From NCBI GenBank assembly GCA_007117945.1, contig SKTN01000374.1:1-34934 (forward strand): a DNA stretch of 34,934 nucleotides, written 5' to 3'. The notes under the pieces were generated by a model. That model was not told the DNA's origin. It searched no databases and saw nothing but the letters and a program-made list of their open reading frames with translations. Of this stretch, positions 23,969 through 32,535 are shown one piece after another. Position numbers and translations under genes: made by a program. Source of the stretch: Nitriliruptoraceae bacterium. Lineage in GTDB: Bacteria; Actinomycetota; Nitriliruptoria; Nitriliruptorales; Nitriliruptoraceae. Position 1 is the first letter of the stretch; every line of letters starts with the position of its first letter.

Positions 23969-26687
23969 TCGCTGTCCCCACCCTCGGCCGGATCCGCCAG
24001 GACGCCAGCTCCGAGGGCGCCAGGTCCGTGCGCAGCGCCTCGCCCGGCACCAGGCACCGGCTCTGCCCGATGGCAGCGTCCTGCCGGCAGGCGACCGACT
24101 CATCGAGCCGGACCCGGACCACCTGTGCGGCGATGGGCAGGTGCACCGCGGCCGACACCGGCCGGGGGGTGGGGTTCGCGATCCGCACGATCCACCCGTC
24201 CCCGTCGTCGGCCGGCTTCCAGGCCGACAGCTGCGCACCCTCCACCTCGATACCCCGCTGCTCGGCCTGGGGCGGCGAGGTGGAGAGCACGAAGGCGTGC
24301 AGCGGGGTGCGCCACGCCCAGGCTGCCGCCGTGAGCGCGGCGTCGTCGTCGCCCATCCGCAGCCCCAGCCGGAAGCGGCGGGTCCCCGGGCTCTGGGCCT
24401 GTGGGGTGGCCACAGGTGGTCCGGCACCCATGGTCCGGGTCCTGAGGTCGTGATAGCCCAGCCGACCCACGGCACGCAGCAGCGTCACCGCCAGCTCCAC
24501 ACCCCGGGGGGTCTCGGTGGCCGCAACCTCGTGGAGGCCGGACACCAGCGCTGCAAGCCGCTCGCCGTCCCTGCCCACGGCGACGAATCGGTGCGCCGGT
24601 TGGGTACCCGGATCCGACTCCGCACCTGCCACCTCGGGCAGTGACGGAAGCCCCGTCGGCACCGGGTGCACCTGCCACGCGGTCCCACCGTCGGTCACGA
24701 AGTCCGCTGCTTCCACGCCGGTCGGCAGGTGGAGGCGCAGCCGGTGATCCTGGGCCACGGTGTCGACCTGGACCTCGAGGCCGATCGTGTCGCTGCCGTG
24801 GACGAGACGGACCACCAGCCGCGCGGTACACGGCACGCGCGCCGTGCTGCGCCGGTCGCGGTCAGCGGTCAGACCTGCCGGCAGGTCGGCGGCGAGGTCG
24901 ACCTGCAGTTCCTCCGCGACCGGGCCGCGCTGCCTGGTCACCGCGACGAGGTCGAGGGTGAGCTGTTCGTCCTCGAGGGGCGGATCGTGGTTGTAGGTGT
25001 CCCCGCGTTCCCCGCCGTCGACGAGCCGGGCCAGACCCGAACGCCGGCGCCCCGTCCGACGGTCCCTCACCGCCAGGGTGCCCGCCGCCTCCACCTCCAC
25101 CTCGAACCGTGCGTTGGCGATGTGGCGACCGTCGTCCCGGGTCACGGCATCGTCGAGGGGCGCCACGGTGCCGGCGACGACCGCAGCGCCGTCGTCCGTG
25201 GCGGGGTCGACACCGGCCACCCCCTGCTCGAGGTCCAGGGTGAGGCAGGACCATCCCGAGGGTGGGACGCCATCGACGACGGTCCGCAGCTGCCAGCGAC
25301 GCAGGTGCCCCCAACGCGGTGGTGTGGCGATGTCGGTCACCATGTCGTGGCTGGTGCTCCCGACCACGGCCTCCAGGGGCAGCTCGGTGCCCGCGGCATC
25401 GCGCAGGCGCACCGGCCGCGCGGCGGCGTCGAGGTGGACCTCCACCCGCACCTCACCACCACCGGCCCTGGCCACGGGGTTGTACACCGCGAGATGGACA
25501 CGATCGCCGGGCGTCGCGGTGATCGTCGGCGCGGGGGTGGCGGTGGTGACGGTCCGGTGGGCTGGTGCCAGTCCGAGCCTGGCCGCGGCACGCTCCGTGA
25601 CCTGGGTGCCGAGCTCGAGGGCACGCCGGTAGCGACGGAGGGTGTCAGCCGCCACCTCGTCGGTCGCGCAGCCGCAGACGGAGTCATGGGGGTGTCCGAG
25701 CAGGAGCTGCTCCCACGCCGCGTCCAGCAGCCCTACCAGGGTCTGGTCCTCCGGCAGCTCCGCAGCCGCTCCCCCGGGTGCAGTTGCCGTCAGGGCCCGC
25801 GCCACCAAGGGCTCGGCCAGGCCCTCGAGGAGCGCCTGCGCCGCGGCGTTCGCCTGCTTGAGCTCGGGGCGCACCGAGAGCACGCCCGCCAGCAGGAACG
25901 CCCCACCCACACCGGGCTGACGCAGCGCGCCGCTGACCACCGGCAATCCGGGACGCTCCACCGCCGCCAGATGAGCCTCCAGGGTGGACGGCACCACCGG
26001 GGGGTCCTGCGGCAGGGCTGCCAGACGGTCCGACAGGTCGCGAGGCGCGAGGTGGTCCCCACCGTTGAGCAGCAGCCACGGCCCCTCGGGCAGCTCCGCA
26101 CGACGCGCAGCGAGCCAGTCGGAGAGGCGCGCCGCAGCTCCCTGCGGCTCCCACAGCACCGCAGGCTCGTAGTAGCGGCTACGAAGGGTGATGACCTCCG
26201 TGCCGTCCGGGGCGCGCCAACGGAACACCGGCACCGCCGGGTCGGCGCCGCGCCACACCAGGGCGTGGGTGATACCGAAGCCGGCCAGCAGGCTCGGCAA
26301 CTCCGGGGGATGACCGAACATGTCCGGGCAGTAGCCGACCTCGGTGCGCCCGCCGAGCTGCGCTGCGCAGCGCGCACCGCGTGCGAGGTTGCGGATGAGC
26401 GCCTCCGTCGACACCAGGGTCATGTCGGCGAGCACGAACCAGGGCCCGATGCGCAGCCGCCCCTCGGCCACGTGCGCAGCGATGCGCGCGCGCTGGTCCG
26501 GCCGCACGGCGAGGTAGTCGTCCACGACGCTGGTCTGTCCATCGAGCAGGAAGGTCGGCAGCTGCCCGGACTCGAGCTGGTCGAGCACCGCGTCGACCAG
26601 CTCCACCAGCCGGGCACGGAAGCCATCGAAGGTCCGGTACCACTCCCGGTCCCAGTGGACGTGCGTGACGACCTCGACGCGGCTCAC
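23955..26687 (-). CDS. Glycoside hydrolase family 38 alpha-mannosidase
   Basis: This 910-residue enzyme hydrolyses alpha-mannosides with retention, using a zinc ion. The N-terminal catalytic barrel opens THVHWDREWYRTF, with H11 and D13 as zinc ligands. GPWFVLADMTLVSTEAL at about 81-97 holds the nucleophile aspartate (D88), which also binds zinc. GYCPDMFGHPPELPSLLAGFGI follows, and LLLGHPHDSVCGCATDEV supplies the fourth zinc ligand. The C-terminal half is the beta-sandwich region of GH38. There is no signal peptide, so it acts in the cytoplasm on imported oligosaccharides, like MngB-type enzymes. GTG at 26685-26687 overlaps the NanE stop (GTGA), with AGGAG five bases upstream. It is the last gene of the transporter operon. 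Substrate could be a mannosyl disaccharide, mannosylglycerate or a trimmed glycan. Confidence 0.93.
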   Translation of the reverse strand: MSRVEVVTHVHWDREWYRTFDGFRARLVELVDAVLDQLESGQLPTFLLDGQTSVVDDYLAVRPDQRARIAAHVAEGRLRIGPWFVLADMTLVSTEALIRNLARGARCAAQLGGRTEVGYCPDMFGHPPELPSLLAGFGITHALVWRGADPAVPVFRWRAPDGTEVITLRSRYYEPAVLWEPQGAAARLSDWLAARRAELPEGPWLLLNGGDHLAPRDLSDRLAALPQDPPVVPSTLEAHLAAVERPGLPVVSGALRQPGVGGAFLLAGVLSVRPELKQANAAAQALLEGLAEPLVARALTATAPGGAAAELPEDQTLVGLLDAAWEQLLLGHPHDSVCGCATDEVAADTLRRYRRALELGTQVTERAAARLGLAPAHRTVTTATPAPTITATPGDRVHLAVYNPVARAGGGEVRVEVHLDAAARPVRLRDAAGTELPLEAVVGSTSHDMVTDIATPPRWGHLRRWQLRTVVDGVPPSGWSCLTLDLEQGVAGVDPATDDGAAVVAGTVAPLDDAVTRDDGRHIANARFEVEVEAAGTLAVRDRRTGRRRSGLARLVDGGERGDTYNHDPPLEDEQLTLDLVAVTRQRGPVAEELQVDLAADLPAGLTADRDRRSTARVPCTARLVVRLVHGSDTIGLEVQVDTVAQDHRLRLHLPTGVEAADFVTDGGTAWQVHPVPTGLPSLPEVAGAESDPGTQPAHRFVAVGRDGERLAALVSGLHEVAATETPRGVELAVTLLRAVGRLGYHDLRTRTMGAGPPVATPQAQSPGTRRFRLGLRMGDDDAALTAAAWAWRTPLHAFVLSTSPPQAEQRGIEVEGAQLSAWKPADDGDGWIVRIANPTPRPVSAAVHLPIAAQVVRVRLDESVACRQDAAIGQSRCLVPGEALRTDLAPSELASWRIRPRVGTAINRP

Positions 26688-27406
26688 TGCGGCTCCTGGT
26701 CGGCCGGTGTGGGGGTCCCCTCCACCGCGTCGACCAGGCTACGGGTGATCAGCTGCGGCCTGGTGATGGCCGTGCCCACCACCACGGCCCAGGCTCCCGC
26801 AGCCAGGGCAGCCCGCACCTGCTCGGCCGTGCCGTACCGCCCCTCGGCGATCACCGGCACGGTCAACTCGTTGGCCAGCGTCGCCACCAGCGCCAGGTCA
26901 GGGTCATCGGGGACCGGTCCACCGACGTAGCCCGACAGGGTGGTGGCGACGACATCGGCACCGGCGGCGACCGCTGCGCGACCCTGCTCCAGGTCGGCAA
27001 CGTCGGCGAGCAGGCCAGCACCGTGCCGGTGGACCGCAGCGACCGTGTCGCGGAGCGGACGGCCGTCGGGGCGGGGCCGGTCGGTGGCGTCCACGGCCAC
27101 CAGCTCAGCGCCGAGACCGGCGACCTGCTCGGCGAGCGCCACCGTCGGGGTGATGTAGACCCCCTCGCGCCCCTGCTTGACGAGTCCGATCAGGGGCACC
27201 TGCACGGCCGCTCGGATCGCCGCGAGGTCGTCGAGACCCTCGGCCCGGATGGCGGCGGCACCGCCGACGACCACGGATCTGGCGAGCCGCGACATCACCT
27301 CCGGCCCACTGAGTGGATCGTCGGGAGGTGCCTGGCAGGAGACGATCACGCCGCCGCGCAGGCGGGTCAAGGTGCGGGTGAGGGGCGGGGCGGTGGGCGC
27401 GGTCAT
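26684..27406 (-). CDS. nanE: N-acylmannosamine-6-phosphate 2-epimerase (NanE-like)
   Basis: The 240-residue TIM-barrel protein would convert ManNAc-6-phosphate to GlcNAc-6-phosphate. Family motifs are clear: GGVIVSCQAPPDDPLSGP at about 18-35, GGAAAIRAEG, PLIGLVKQ with the probable catalytic lysine K77, VYITPT, VDATDRPRP at about 105-113, and the phosphate-binding end IAEGRYGTAEQVRAALAAGA with VVVGTAITRP. ATG at 27404-27406 gives an ATGA overlap with the FAD oxidoreductase stop and has GGAG five bases upstream; a GTG two codons earlier is less likely. NanE usually sits with sialic-acid lyase and ManNAc kinase, and neither is in this window. The phosphorylated substrate must therefore come from a kinase elsewhere, or the enzyme serves a different N-acylhexosamine route. 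Confidence 0.9.
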   Translation of the reverse strand: MTAPTAPPLTRTLTRLRGGVIVSCQAPPDDPLSGPEVMSRLARSVVVGGAAAIRAEGLDDLAAIRAAVQVPLIGLVKQGREGVYITPTVALAEQVAGLGAELVAVDATDRPRPDGRPLRDTVAAVHRHGAGLLADVADLEQGRAAVAAGADVVATTLSGYVGGPVPDDPDLALVATLANELTVPVIAEGRYGTAEQVRAALAAGAWAVVVGTAITRPQLITRSLVDAVEGTPTPADQEPQ

Positions 27407-29214
27407 GACCACTCCATGTCGGGCGAGGTAGGTCGGGGCGGGCTCGCGAGGCGCTCGGCCACGACCGCGGCCAGGTCCCCGAGGGTGCGCGGCGCGGTCC
27501 CCGCCGGCGCCTCGCCGGCGGCCGCGAGCAGCCCGTCGGCCACCGCCAGGGTGCGTGCACGATCCGCACCTTCCAGGGGATCGTCGGGCCGCACCTCCAG
27601 GCGGCTACGGGCCCGCGGACCGTCGGTGGCGCCGACGGCGCAGAGCAGTTGCACAGCGGACCACCGTGGATCGTCGCGGTGGACGTCCGGTGCCCAGGCG
27701 AGCTCCGTCCCCAGCTCCACCAGGGTGCGCTGCACCCGCAGCCGTCCCCGCGGGGAGTCCACCACCGCGCTCGGATGCGACCCGGTGCGCACCGACACGG
27801 CGGCCAGGACTCCCGCTGCGGTCCCGCTGGACCACTCCACGGGGTGGACGCGGTAGGCACCGTTGCTCAGGTGGGTGGTGCCGATGGTCTTGCCCGCCGC
27901 CACCAGGTTGACCGGAGCGTCCGCCACCAAGGAGCTCAGCGGGAGCTGGAAGGGGCGTGTGGGGTCGTTGCGGCTCCCACGGTCGCCGACGGCGGGGTGC
28001 ACGTCCAGGGGGTACCACCCGACGCCGCCGCTGTCGGGGAAGCTGGTGGCGCGGGCATCGGCGTGCCCGTCGGCGAGCAGGTCCTCTGCGGTGACGACCG
28101 TTCGAGCGCGCAGACGCCGCGCCTCGCGGACGTAGGGCTGGGCCGCGAAGCCGTCGGTGGTCATGGCCGCGTGTGGATCGAGCTGGAGCTCGGGATGGCC
28201 CCAGCCACCGTCATCGCGGGGCGCCTCGGTCTGCAGCCAGTGGACGAGACCGACGGTCAGTCGGCGGGCGTCAGCCACCACCACGTCGCGGTCGGGGGCT
28301 GACACCAGGTCGGCGCCGACGTAGTCGTTGCCGGGCCAGTTGATCACGGCGAGCTCCGGACCACCGAGCCGCTCGGCATCACGCAGCCGCCGGTAGGTCC
28401 AGAAGGGCGGCGGACCGCCGGGCACGGGGACGTACATGCCGAACCGGCGTGGGTTGCCCTCGGCGTCGGGGACGTCGAGGGTGAAGGGCTGGGTGTCACG
28501 CATCGCCGCGTAGCCGGCAGGCCGTGGCACCGTCGGTCCGGGCCGTGGGTCCCGGCGCAGGACCGCACACACGGTGATCGCCTGGGTGCGGCCGGGATCA
28601 GCCTGCTCGGGCGCGAACCGCTCGCCGGTGGCCGCCCGCGCTTCGGCACCCGTCACCCACGGCGCCTGTGCCATCTCGAGCAGATCGCCCAGCTCGGTGG
28701 CGTCCACCACCACCCTGGGACGCAGGTGCAGGGAGCCTTCAGGTGTCGCGGCCTCCAGGCGGTCGACACGGTCACCCGCTCGGTGGATCGACCGCACCGT
28801 GGTGCCGAGGAGCAGCTCGAAACGGCCGGTGGCGCGCAGGCGCTCCAGCAGCTCCTCGAGGACGGCCGCGCCGACGAGCGGCTCGAAACACAACCGGCTC
28901 ACCCAGCCGTTGCCGGGATTCCTCCACACCTCGGGCGGCGCCCCGGTGGGGGCCTGCCGGCGGTAGTGCGCTCGGATGCGGTCGCGGAACCAGCGGTAGC
29001 TGGCCGGCGCACCGGCCGTCTCGATCAGCGGGTGTTCGTCCAACGGGGCGACCAGCTGCTGTGTGATCTGTCCACCCACCCGCGTCCCGGTCTCCAGCAG
29101 GGTCACGTCGGCCCCCGCATCGACGGCTGCAACCGCGGCGGCGACGCCTGCCAGGCCACCGCCGACGATGACCACCTGCCGGTCCCGGCGCGGCTCGGGC
29201 GGGCACTCAGCCAT
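27403..29214 (-). CDS. FAD-dependent oxidoreductase, FAD_oxidored (PF12831) type
   Basis: The 603-residue flavoprotein begins with a Rossmann dinucleotide motif, VVIVGGGLAGVAAAVAA (GxGxxG) at about 14-30, ending in LLETGTRVGGQ. Further family-like segments are VVVDATELGDLLEMA, INWPGNDYVGAD, FPDSGGVGWYPLDVHP and VNLVAAGKTIGTTHLSNGAYRVHPVEWSSGTAAGVLAA, the C-terminal FAD-contacting region. There is no signal peptide, so it is cytoplasmic. Members occur in many glycan-use loci, but I do not know an established reaction. By position it may oxidise a hydroxyl of the imported sugar before or after glycosidic cleavage. It overlaps DUF4127 by 8 bp and nanE by 4 bp, so the three are expressed as a unit. 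Family assignment is firm; the role is inference. Confidence 0.82.
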   Translation of the reverse strand: MAECPPEPRRDRQVVIVGGGLAGVAAAVAAVDAGADVTLLETGTRVGGQITQQLVAPLDEHPLIETAGAPASYRWFRDRIRAHYRRQAPTGAPPEVWRNPGNGWVSRLCFEPLVGAAVLEELLERLRATGRFELLLGTTVRSIHRAGDRVDRLEAATPEGSLHLRPRVVVDATELGDLLEMAQAPWVTGAEARAATGERFAPEQADPGRTQAITVCAVLRRDPRPGPTVPRPAGYAAMRDTQPFTLDVPDAEGNPRRFGMYVPVPGGPPPFWTYRRLRDAERLGGPELAVINWPGNDYVGADLVSAPDRDVVVADARRLTVGLVHWLQTEAPRDDGGWGHPELQLDPHAAMTTDGFAAQPYVREARRLRARTVVTAEDLLADGHADARATSFPDSGGVGWYPLDVHPAVGDRGSRNDPTRPFQLPLSSLVADAPVNLVAAGKTIGTTHLSNGAYRVHPVEWSSGTAAGVLAAVSVRTGSHPSAVVDSPRGRLRVQRTLVELGTELAWAPDVHRDDPRWSAVQLLCAVGATDGPRARSRLEVRPDDPLEGADRARTLAVADGLLAAAGEAPAGTAPRTLGDLAAVVAERLASPPRPTSPDMEWS

Positions 29215-30691
29215 CGGCCGCCACCACCTCGATGTCGCAGGCGAAGGTCGAGGACCAGACCAGCCGTGTGCGCTCCGCCACCAGCCGCCACCGTTCCCCC
29301 AGCTCCCCGAGTGCGCTCAGCTCACCGGCGAGGCGCTCGGCGATGGTGGCCGCCAGGTGCGCCGCCGCCGTCGCCGTGCGCGGCTCGACCGCCAGGCCGG
29401 CTGCCCGACGCTCGGCCCGCAACGCGGTGCGCACCCGGGCCATGTAGCCGACGTCCTCGACCAGTCGGTGGACCAGCAGGCGTTCGTGGGCGCTGCCGGG
29501 TCCGCCGAGCCCACGACCGACGACCGCCTGCGCCAGGGCGGAGCCGAGGGTGTTCCCAGCGGTGTTCCAGCCCGCGTAGGCCCCGAGCGCGGCCAGCACG
29601 CCGTGTTCGGCGAGACGCTCGACCAGCGCGGGCGAACCACCGTTGGGGAAGGCGGTGTCGGCGACCGCCACCCAGGCGCCCGCGTGGACCAGGTCGGCGA
29701 TGTCATCCGCGCACCGCCGGTGGCGTTGGTCACGGGCCGCGTCGGGCTCGGGAGGTGCCAGGGCCCAGTCGCCCTGGGGCTCGGGCGGCAGCACGACCAG
29801 CACGACCTCCGCGTCCCGCAGGTCGGTGACCAGCCGTCCACCCACGGCGTCGACCTGCGAACGGGCGGTGGCACGGATCGGTACGGCCTCGTACGGTGCG
29901 ACACGGCCCAGCCCGGGTGCGTCCACCAGCGCCACACGAGGCCGCTCGACACCACCGCGCAGCGCGCGCACCACGCGGACGCCGGCGATCTCGTCGGCAC
30001 CGGCGTAGCGCTCGAGCGGTGGCGGCGACCCGAGGGCTGTGACCCAGTGGTCGAGCCACGCTGCCTCCGCAGCGGGCAGACCATCCGGCGCGGTGTCGTC
30101 GGCGCTGAGCACGAGGCGGTCGAGGACACCCTCGCTCGCCAGGGCGAGGGTCGCGAGCAGCAGGGTGTGGTTGCGCAGCCGTCGCCGTGCCACATCATCA
30201 CGGACCTCGCGCGGGAGGCTGCGCCGGGCGGTGTCCACCGCTGCGTCGTCGCCACGGTGCAGCGCTCGGGACCAGGTGGCGAGCGACCGGCCGTGCTCGG
30301 CCCAGTAACCGGGCTCCTCGGTGGCGTCGTCGAGGTCGGGGAGTCGGGTGACCACGGCGTAGGCGTCGAGGGTCAGCGAGGGCCGCGCGTGGCGCAGGCG
30401 ACGCAGGACCGACAGGCGCGCCAGCACCTCGTCGCTGGGGTCATCGCTCAGCCGCGAGGCCAGCAGGCCGCCGTGGCACAGCCCGTCGATGGACACCACG
30501 GCGGTGTCGGCGTGGGAAGCGGCCCCGGTCAGCCAGTCGGCCAGGACCACGGGATCGCCCGCCCGGCGTCCATCCGGCCGGGCCTCAGCCGGTGGTAGGT
30601 GCAGCCGGGCACCGACCACATCGGCGAGCAACTGCGGGTGGCGCAGGTGGACAGGCCGCTCGTCGGCGGGGAGCAGGACGATGTCGCTCAC
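29207..30691 (-). CDS. DUF4127 family protein, function unknown
   Basis: The 494-residue protein matches the DUF4127 family, for which I recall no established activity. Recognisable segments are VLLPADERPVHL at the N-terminus, VSIDGLCHGGLLASRL at about 67-82, EEPGYWAEHG, LVLSADDTAPDGLPAAE, YAGADEIAG and, near the C-terminus, AYAGWNTAGNTLGSALAQAVV. Conserved D, E, R, N and W residues in short glycine-bracketed motifs look like an enzyme active site. It has no signal peptide or membrane segment, so it should be cytoplasmic. GTG at 30689-30691 overlaps the permease stop (GTGA). Lying directly after the transporter genes and before the FAD oxidoreductase, it probably performs an early step on the imported sugar. 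Glycoside cleavage is one possibility, but nothing in the sequence proves it. Confidence 0.82.
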   Translation of the reverse strand: MSDIVLLPADERPVHLRHPQLLADVVGARLHLPPAEARPDGRRAGDPVVLADWLTGAASHADTAVVSIDGLCHGGLLASRLSDDPSDEVLARLSVLRRLRHARPSLTLDAYAVVTRLPDLDDATEEPGYWAEHGRSLATWSRALHRGDDAAVDTARRSLPREVRDDVARRRLRNHTLLLATLALASEGVLDRLVLSADDTAPDGLPAAEAAWLDHWVTALGSPPPLERYAGADEIAGVRVVRALRGGVERPRVALVDAPGLGRVAPYEAVPIRATARSQVDAVGGRLVTDLRDAEVVLVVLPPEPQGDWALAPPEPDAARDQRHRRCADDIADLVHAGAWVAVADTAFPNGGSPALVERLAEHGVLAALGAYAGWNTAGNTLGSALAQAVVGRGLGGPGSAHERLLVHRLVEDVGYMARVRTALRAERRAAGLAVEPRTATAAAHLAATIAERLAGELSALGELGERWRLVAERTRLVWSSTFACDIEVVAADG

Positions 30692-31596
30692 CCCTTGACC
30701 GCTCCCTCGCCGACACCGCGGAAGAACTGCTTCTGCAGGGCGATGAAGAGGATCAGCACGGGGATGATCGCGATGATCGTGCCCGCTGCGATCAGGCGCT
30801 GGTCGGCCGAGAACTGCCCGTCGAGGAACACCAGCCCGACGGTCAGGGTGAACTTCTCGGGGTCACGCAGCACGATCAACGGCCACAGGAAGTCGTCCCA
30901 GGCGGTCATGAAGCTGAAGATGGCCACGACCGCCAGGGAGCCCCTGGCTGAGGGCAGCGCGATGTGCCAGAACAGCTGCCACTCGTTGGTGCCGTCGACC
31001 CGCCCTGCCTCCTCGAGCTCCGGATGGAGCGAGACGAAGGCCTGGCGCATGATGAAGATCGAGAGGACGGTGACCGTGATCGGGAGCGCCGCTCCGGTCA
31101 GGGTGTTGATCAGGCTGAGGTCACGTGCCACGAGGAACACCGAGATCATGATGACCTCGAAGGGGATCACCAGCGTGGCGATCATCGCGGCGAAGAGGGG
31201 TTCACGGCCACGGAAGCGCATGCGCGCCAGTGCGTAGCCCGCCATCGCACCGAAGAGGCAGTTGCCGGCGACCACCAGCAGCGCGACGTAGCCGGAGTTG
31301 GTGAGGTAGTTGACCAGCGGCAGGGACCGCATCACCGCCACGTAGTTGCCCAGGGTGGGGTCCGAGGGGATGAACTCGGGGGGGAAGGCGAAGATGTTCT
31401 CCCCCGGCCCCTTCAGCGAGGTGGAGATCTGCCACAGGAAGGGACCGACGGAGATCACGAGCACGAACAGGAGCAGGGCGTAGCGGCCCAGCGTGCCCAG
31501 CAGGCGGCGACGGCGCGCACGTCGGCCGGCATCCAGGATGGCGGCACCGCCGGGACGGGAGGCGTCGGGGACGGTCTCGGGTGCGAGGGTTGTCAC
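30688..31596 (-). CDS. Sugar ABC transporter permease, MalG type
   Basis: The 302-residue inner-membrane protein has about six membrane segments and the CUT1 permease signature EEAGRVDGTNEWQLFWHIALP (the EAA loop, which docks the ATPase). It is followed by LAVVAIFSFMTAWDDFLWPLIVL, as in MalG-type subunits. A basic cytoplasmic N-terminus of about 40 residues precedes the first helix. GTG at 31594-31596 overlaps the stop of the other permease gene, with GGAGGG seven bases upstream. With the companion permease and binding protein it would import an oligosaccharide. No ATPase gene lies in the window, so a shared MsiK-like ATPase encoded elsewhere is probably used, as in many actinobacteria. Confidence 0.93.
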   Translation of the reverse strand: MTTLAPETVPDASRPGGAAILDAGRRARRRRLLGTLGRYALLLFVLVISVGPFLWQISTSLKGPGENIFAFPPEFIPSDPTLGNYVAVMRSLPLVNYLTNSGYVALLVVAGNCLFGAMAGYALARMRFRGREPLFAAMIATLVIPFEVIMISVFLVARDLSLINTLTGAALPITVTVLSIFIMRQAFVSLHPELEEAGRVDGTNEWQLFWHIALPSARGSLAVVAIFSFMTAWDDFLWPLIVLRDPEKFTLTVGLVFLDGQFSADQRLIAAGTIIAIIPVLILFIALQKQFFRGVGEGAVKG

Positions 31597-32462
31597 GGGT
31601 TCGCCCTCCGTCGCGTGACGATCTGTGAGAGGAGCGTGAGTCCGAGCACCACCACGAACAGCACGAGGCTCATCGCCGAGGAGTACCCGAGCTCCAGCCC
31701 CGAGAAGCCCCGTTGGTAGATGTAGAGCACCAGCGTCTCACTGGCCCGGTTCGGACCACCGCCGGTGAGGACGAAGGCCTCCGTGAAGACCTTGACCGCG
31801 TTCAGGGTCACCAGCGTGCCGACCAGCACCATCGTCGGACGCATCAACGGCAGGGTGATCGACCACAACCGGCGGATGGGGCCGGCACCGTCCAAGGCCG
31901 CCGCCTCGTACAGGTCCTGCGGGATGTTCTGCAGCCCGGCGATGTAGATGACCATGTAGTAGCCGAGGCCCTTCCAGATCGTGACGATCGACACGCTGAT
32001 CATCACCAGCGCCGGATCCGACAGCCACCGCAGCGGCTCGTTGATCACCCCGAGGCGGTCCAGCACGAAGTTCACCAGGCCGTCGCTGCGCAGCATCCAT
32101 CCCCATATCAGCGCGGCGACGACCATCGAGGCGACCACGGGTGAGAAGAACACCACCCGGAAGAAGGTCATCCCCTTCAGCTTGGCGCTCACCAGGATCG
32201 CGATCAGGAGGGGGAGCACCACCAGCGCGGGCGTCACGATGACCGTGAACAGCGCGGTGTTGCCGAGCGCGTTCCAGAAGAAGTCGTCGCCGGCGATACG
32301 GCGGAAGTTGTCGAGCCCCGTGAACCCGCCCCCGCGCAGGGTGTGGGTGTCGGTGAAGCTCAGGGCGGCGGTGTTGACCACCGGCCACCACATGAAGACC
32401 GTGAGGAGCACCAAGGACGGTGCCAGGAACAGCCACGGCGTGTACCAGCGTCTCCCGATCAT
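31593..32462 (-). CDS. Sugar ABC transporter permease, MalF type
   Basis: The 289-residue permease starts MIGRRWYTPWLFLAPSLVLL and carries about six membrane segments. Its EAA loop is LYEAAALDGAGPIRRLWSITLPLMRP. These features and the WWPVVNTAALSFTD opening mark a CUT1-family MalF-type subunit. ATG at 32460-32462 is chosen because GGAGG lies seven bases upstream and the sequence before it is hairpin and intergenic DNA. A longer frame is open upstream but runs through the binding-protein gene in another frame. It pairs with the downstream permease (4-bp overlap). Confidence 0.93.
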   Translation of the reverse strand: MIGRRWYTPWLFLAPSLVLLTVFMWWPVVNTAALSFTDTHTLRGGGFTGLDNFRRIAGDDFFWNALGNTALFTVIVTPALVVLPLLIAILVSAKLKGMTFFRVVFFSPVVASMVVAALIWGWMLRSDGLVNFVLDRLGVINEPLRWLSDPALVMISVSIVTIWKGLGYYMVIYIAGLQNIPQDLYEAAALDGAGPIRRLWSITLPLMRPTMVLVGTLVTLNAVKVFTEAFVLTGGGPNRASETLVLYIYQRGFSGLELGYSSAMSLVLFVVVLGLTLLSQIVTRRRANP

Positions 32463-32490
32463 GCCCGGTCCTCCCACGACCCGGTGGAGT

Positions 32491-32528
32491 GCCCGGGGCC
32501 ACGCGTTGGGGGATGCGTGGCCCCGGGC
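32491..32528 (-). terminator. Intercistronic hairpin between binding-protein and permease genes
   Basis: A perfect 14-bp GC-rich stem (32491-32504 with 32515-32528) and a 10-nt loop sit 7 bases after the binding-protein stop and 28 bases before the permease start. In sugar ABC operons such elements partly end transcription or protect the upstream mRNA, so binding protein is made in excess over permease. That role is inferred here. Confidence 0.7.
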
Positions 32529-32535
32529 GGGTAGG

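Noticed and set aside
22700..26687. Sulfoquinovose-degradation locus, suggested by the YihS resemblance
   Set aside because: There is no sulfoquinovosidase (GH31), sulfofructose kinase or aldolase, or sulfonate exporter; the adjacent glycosidase is an alpha-mannosidase.
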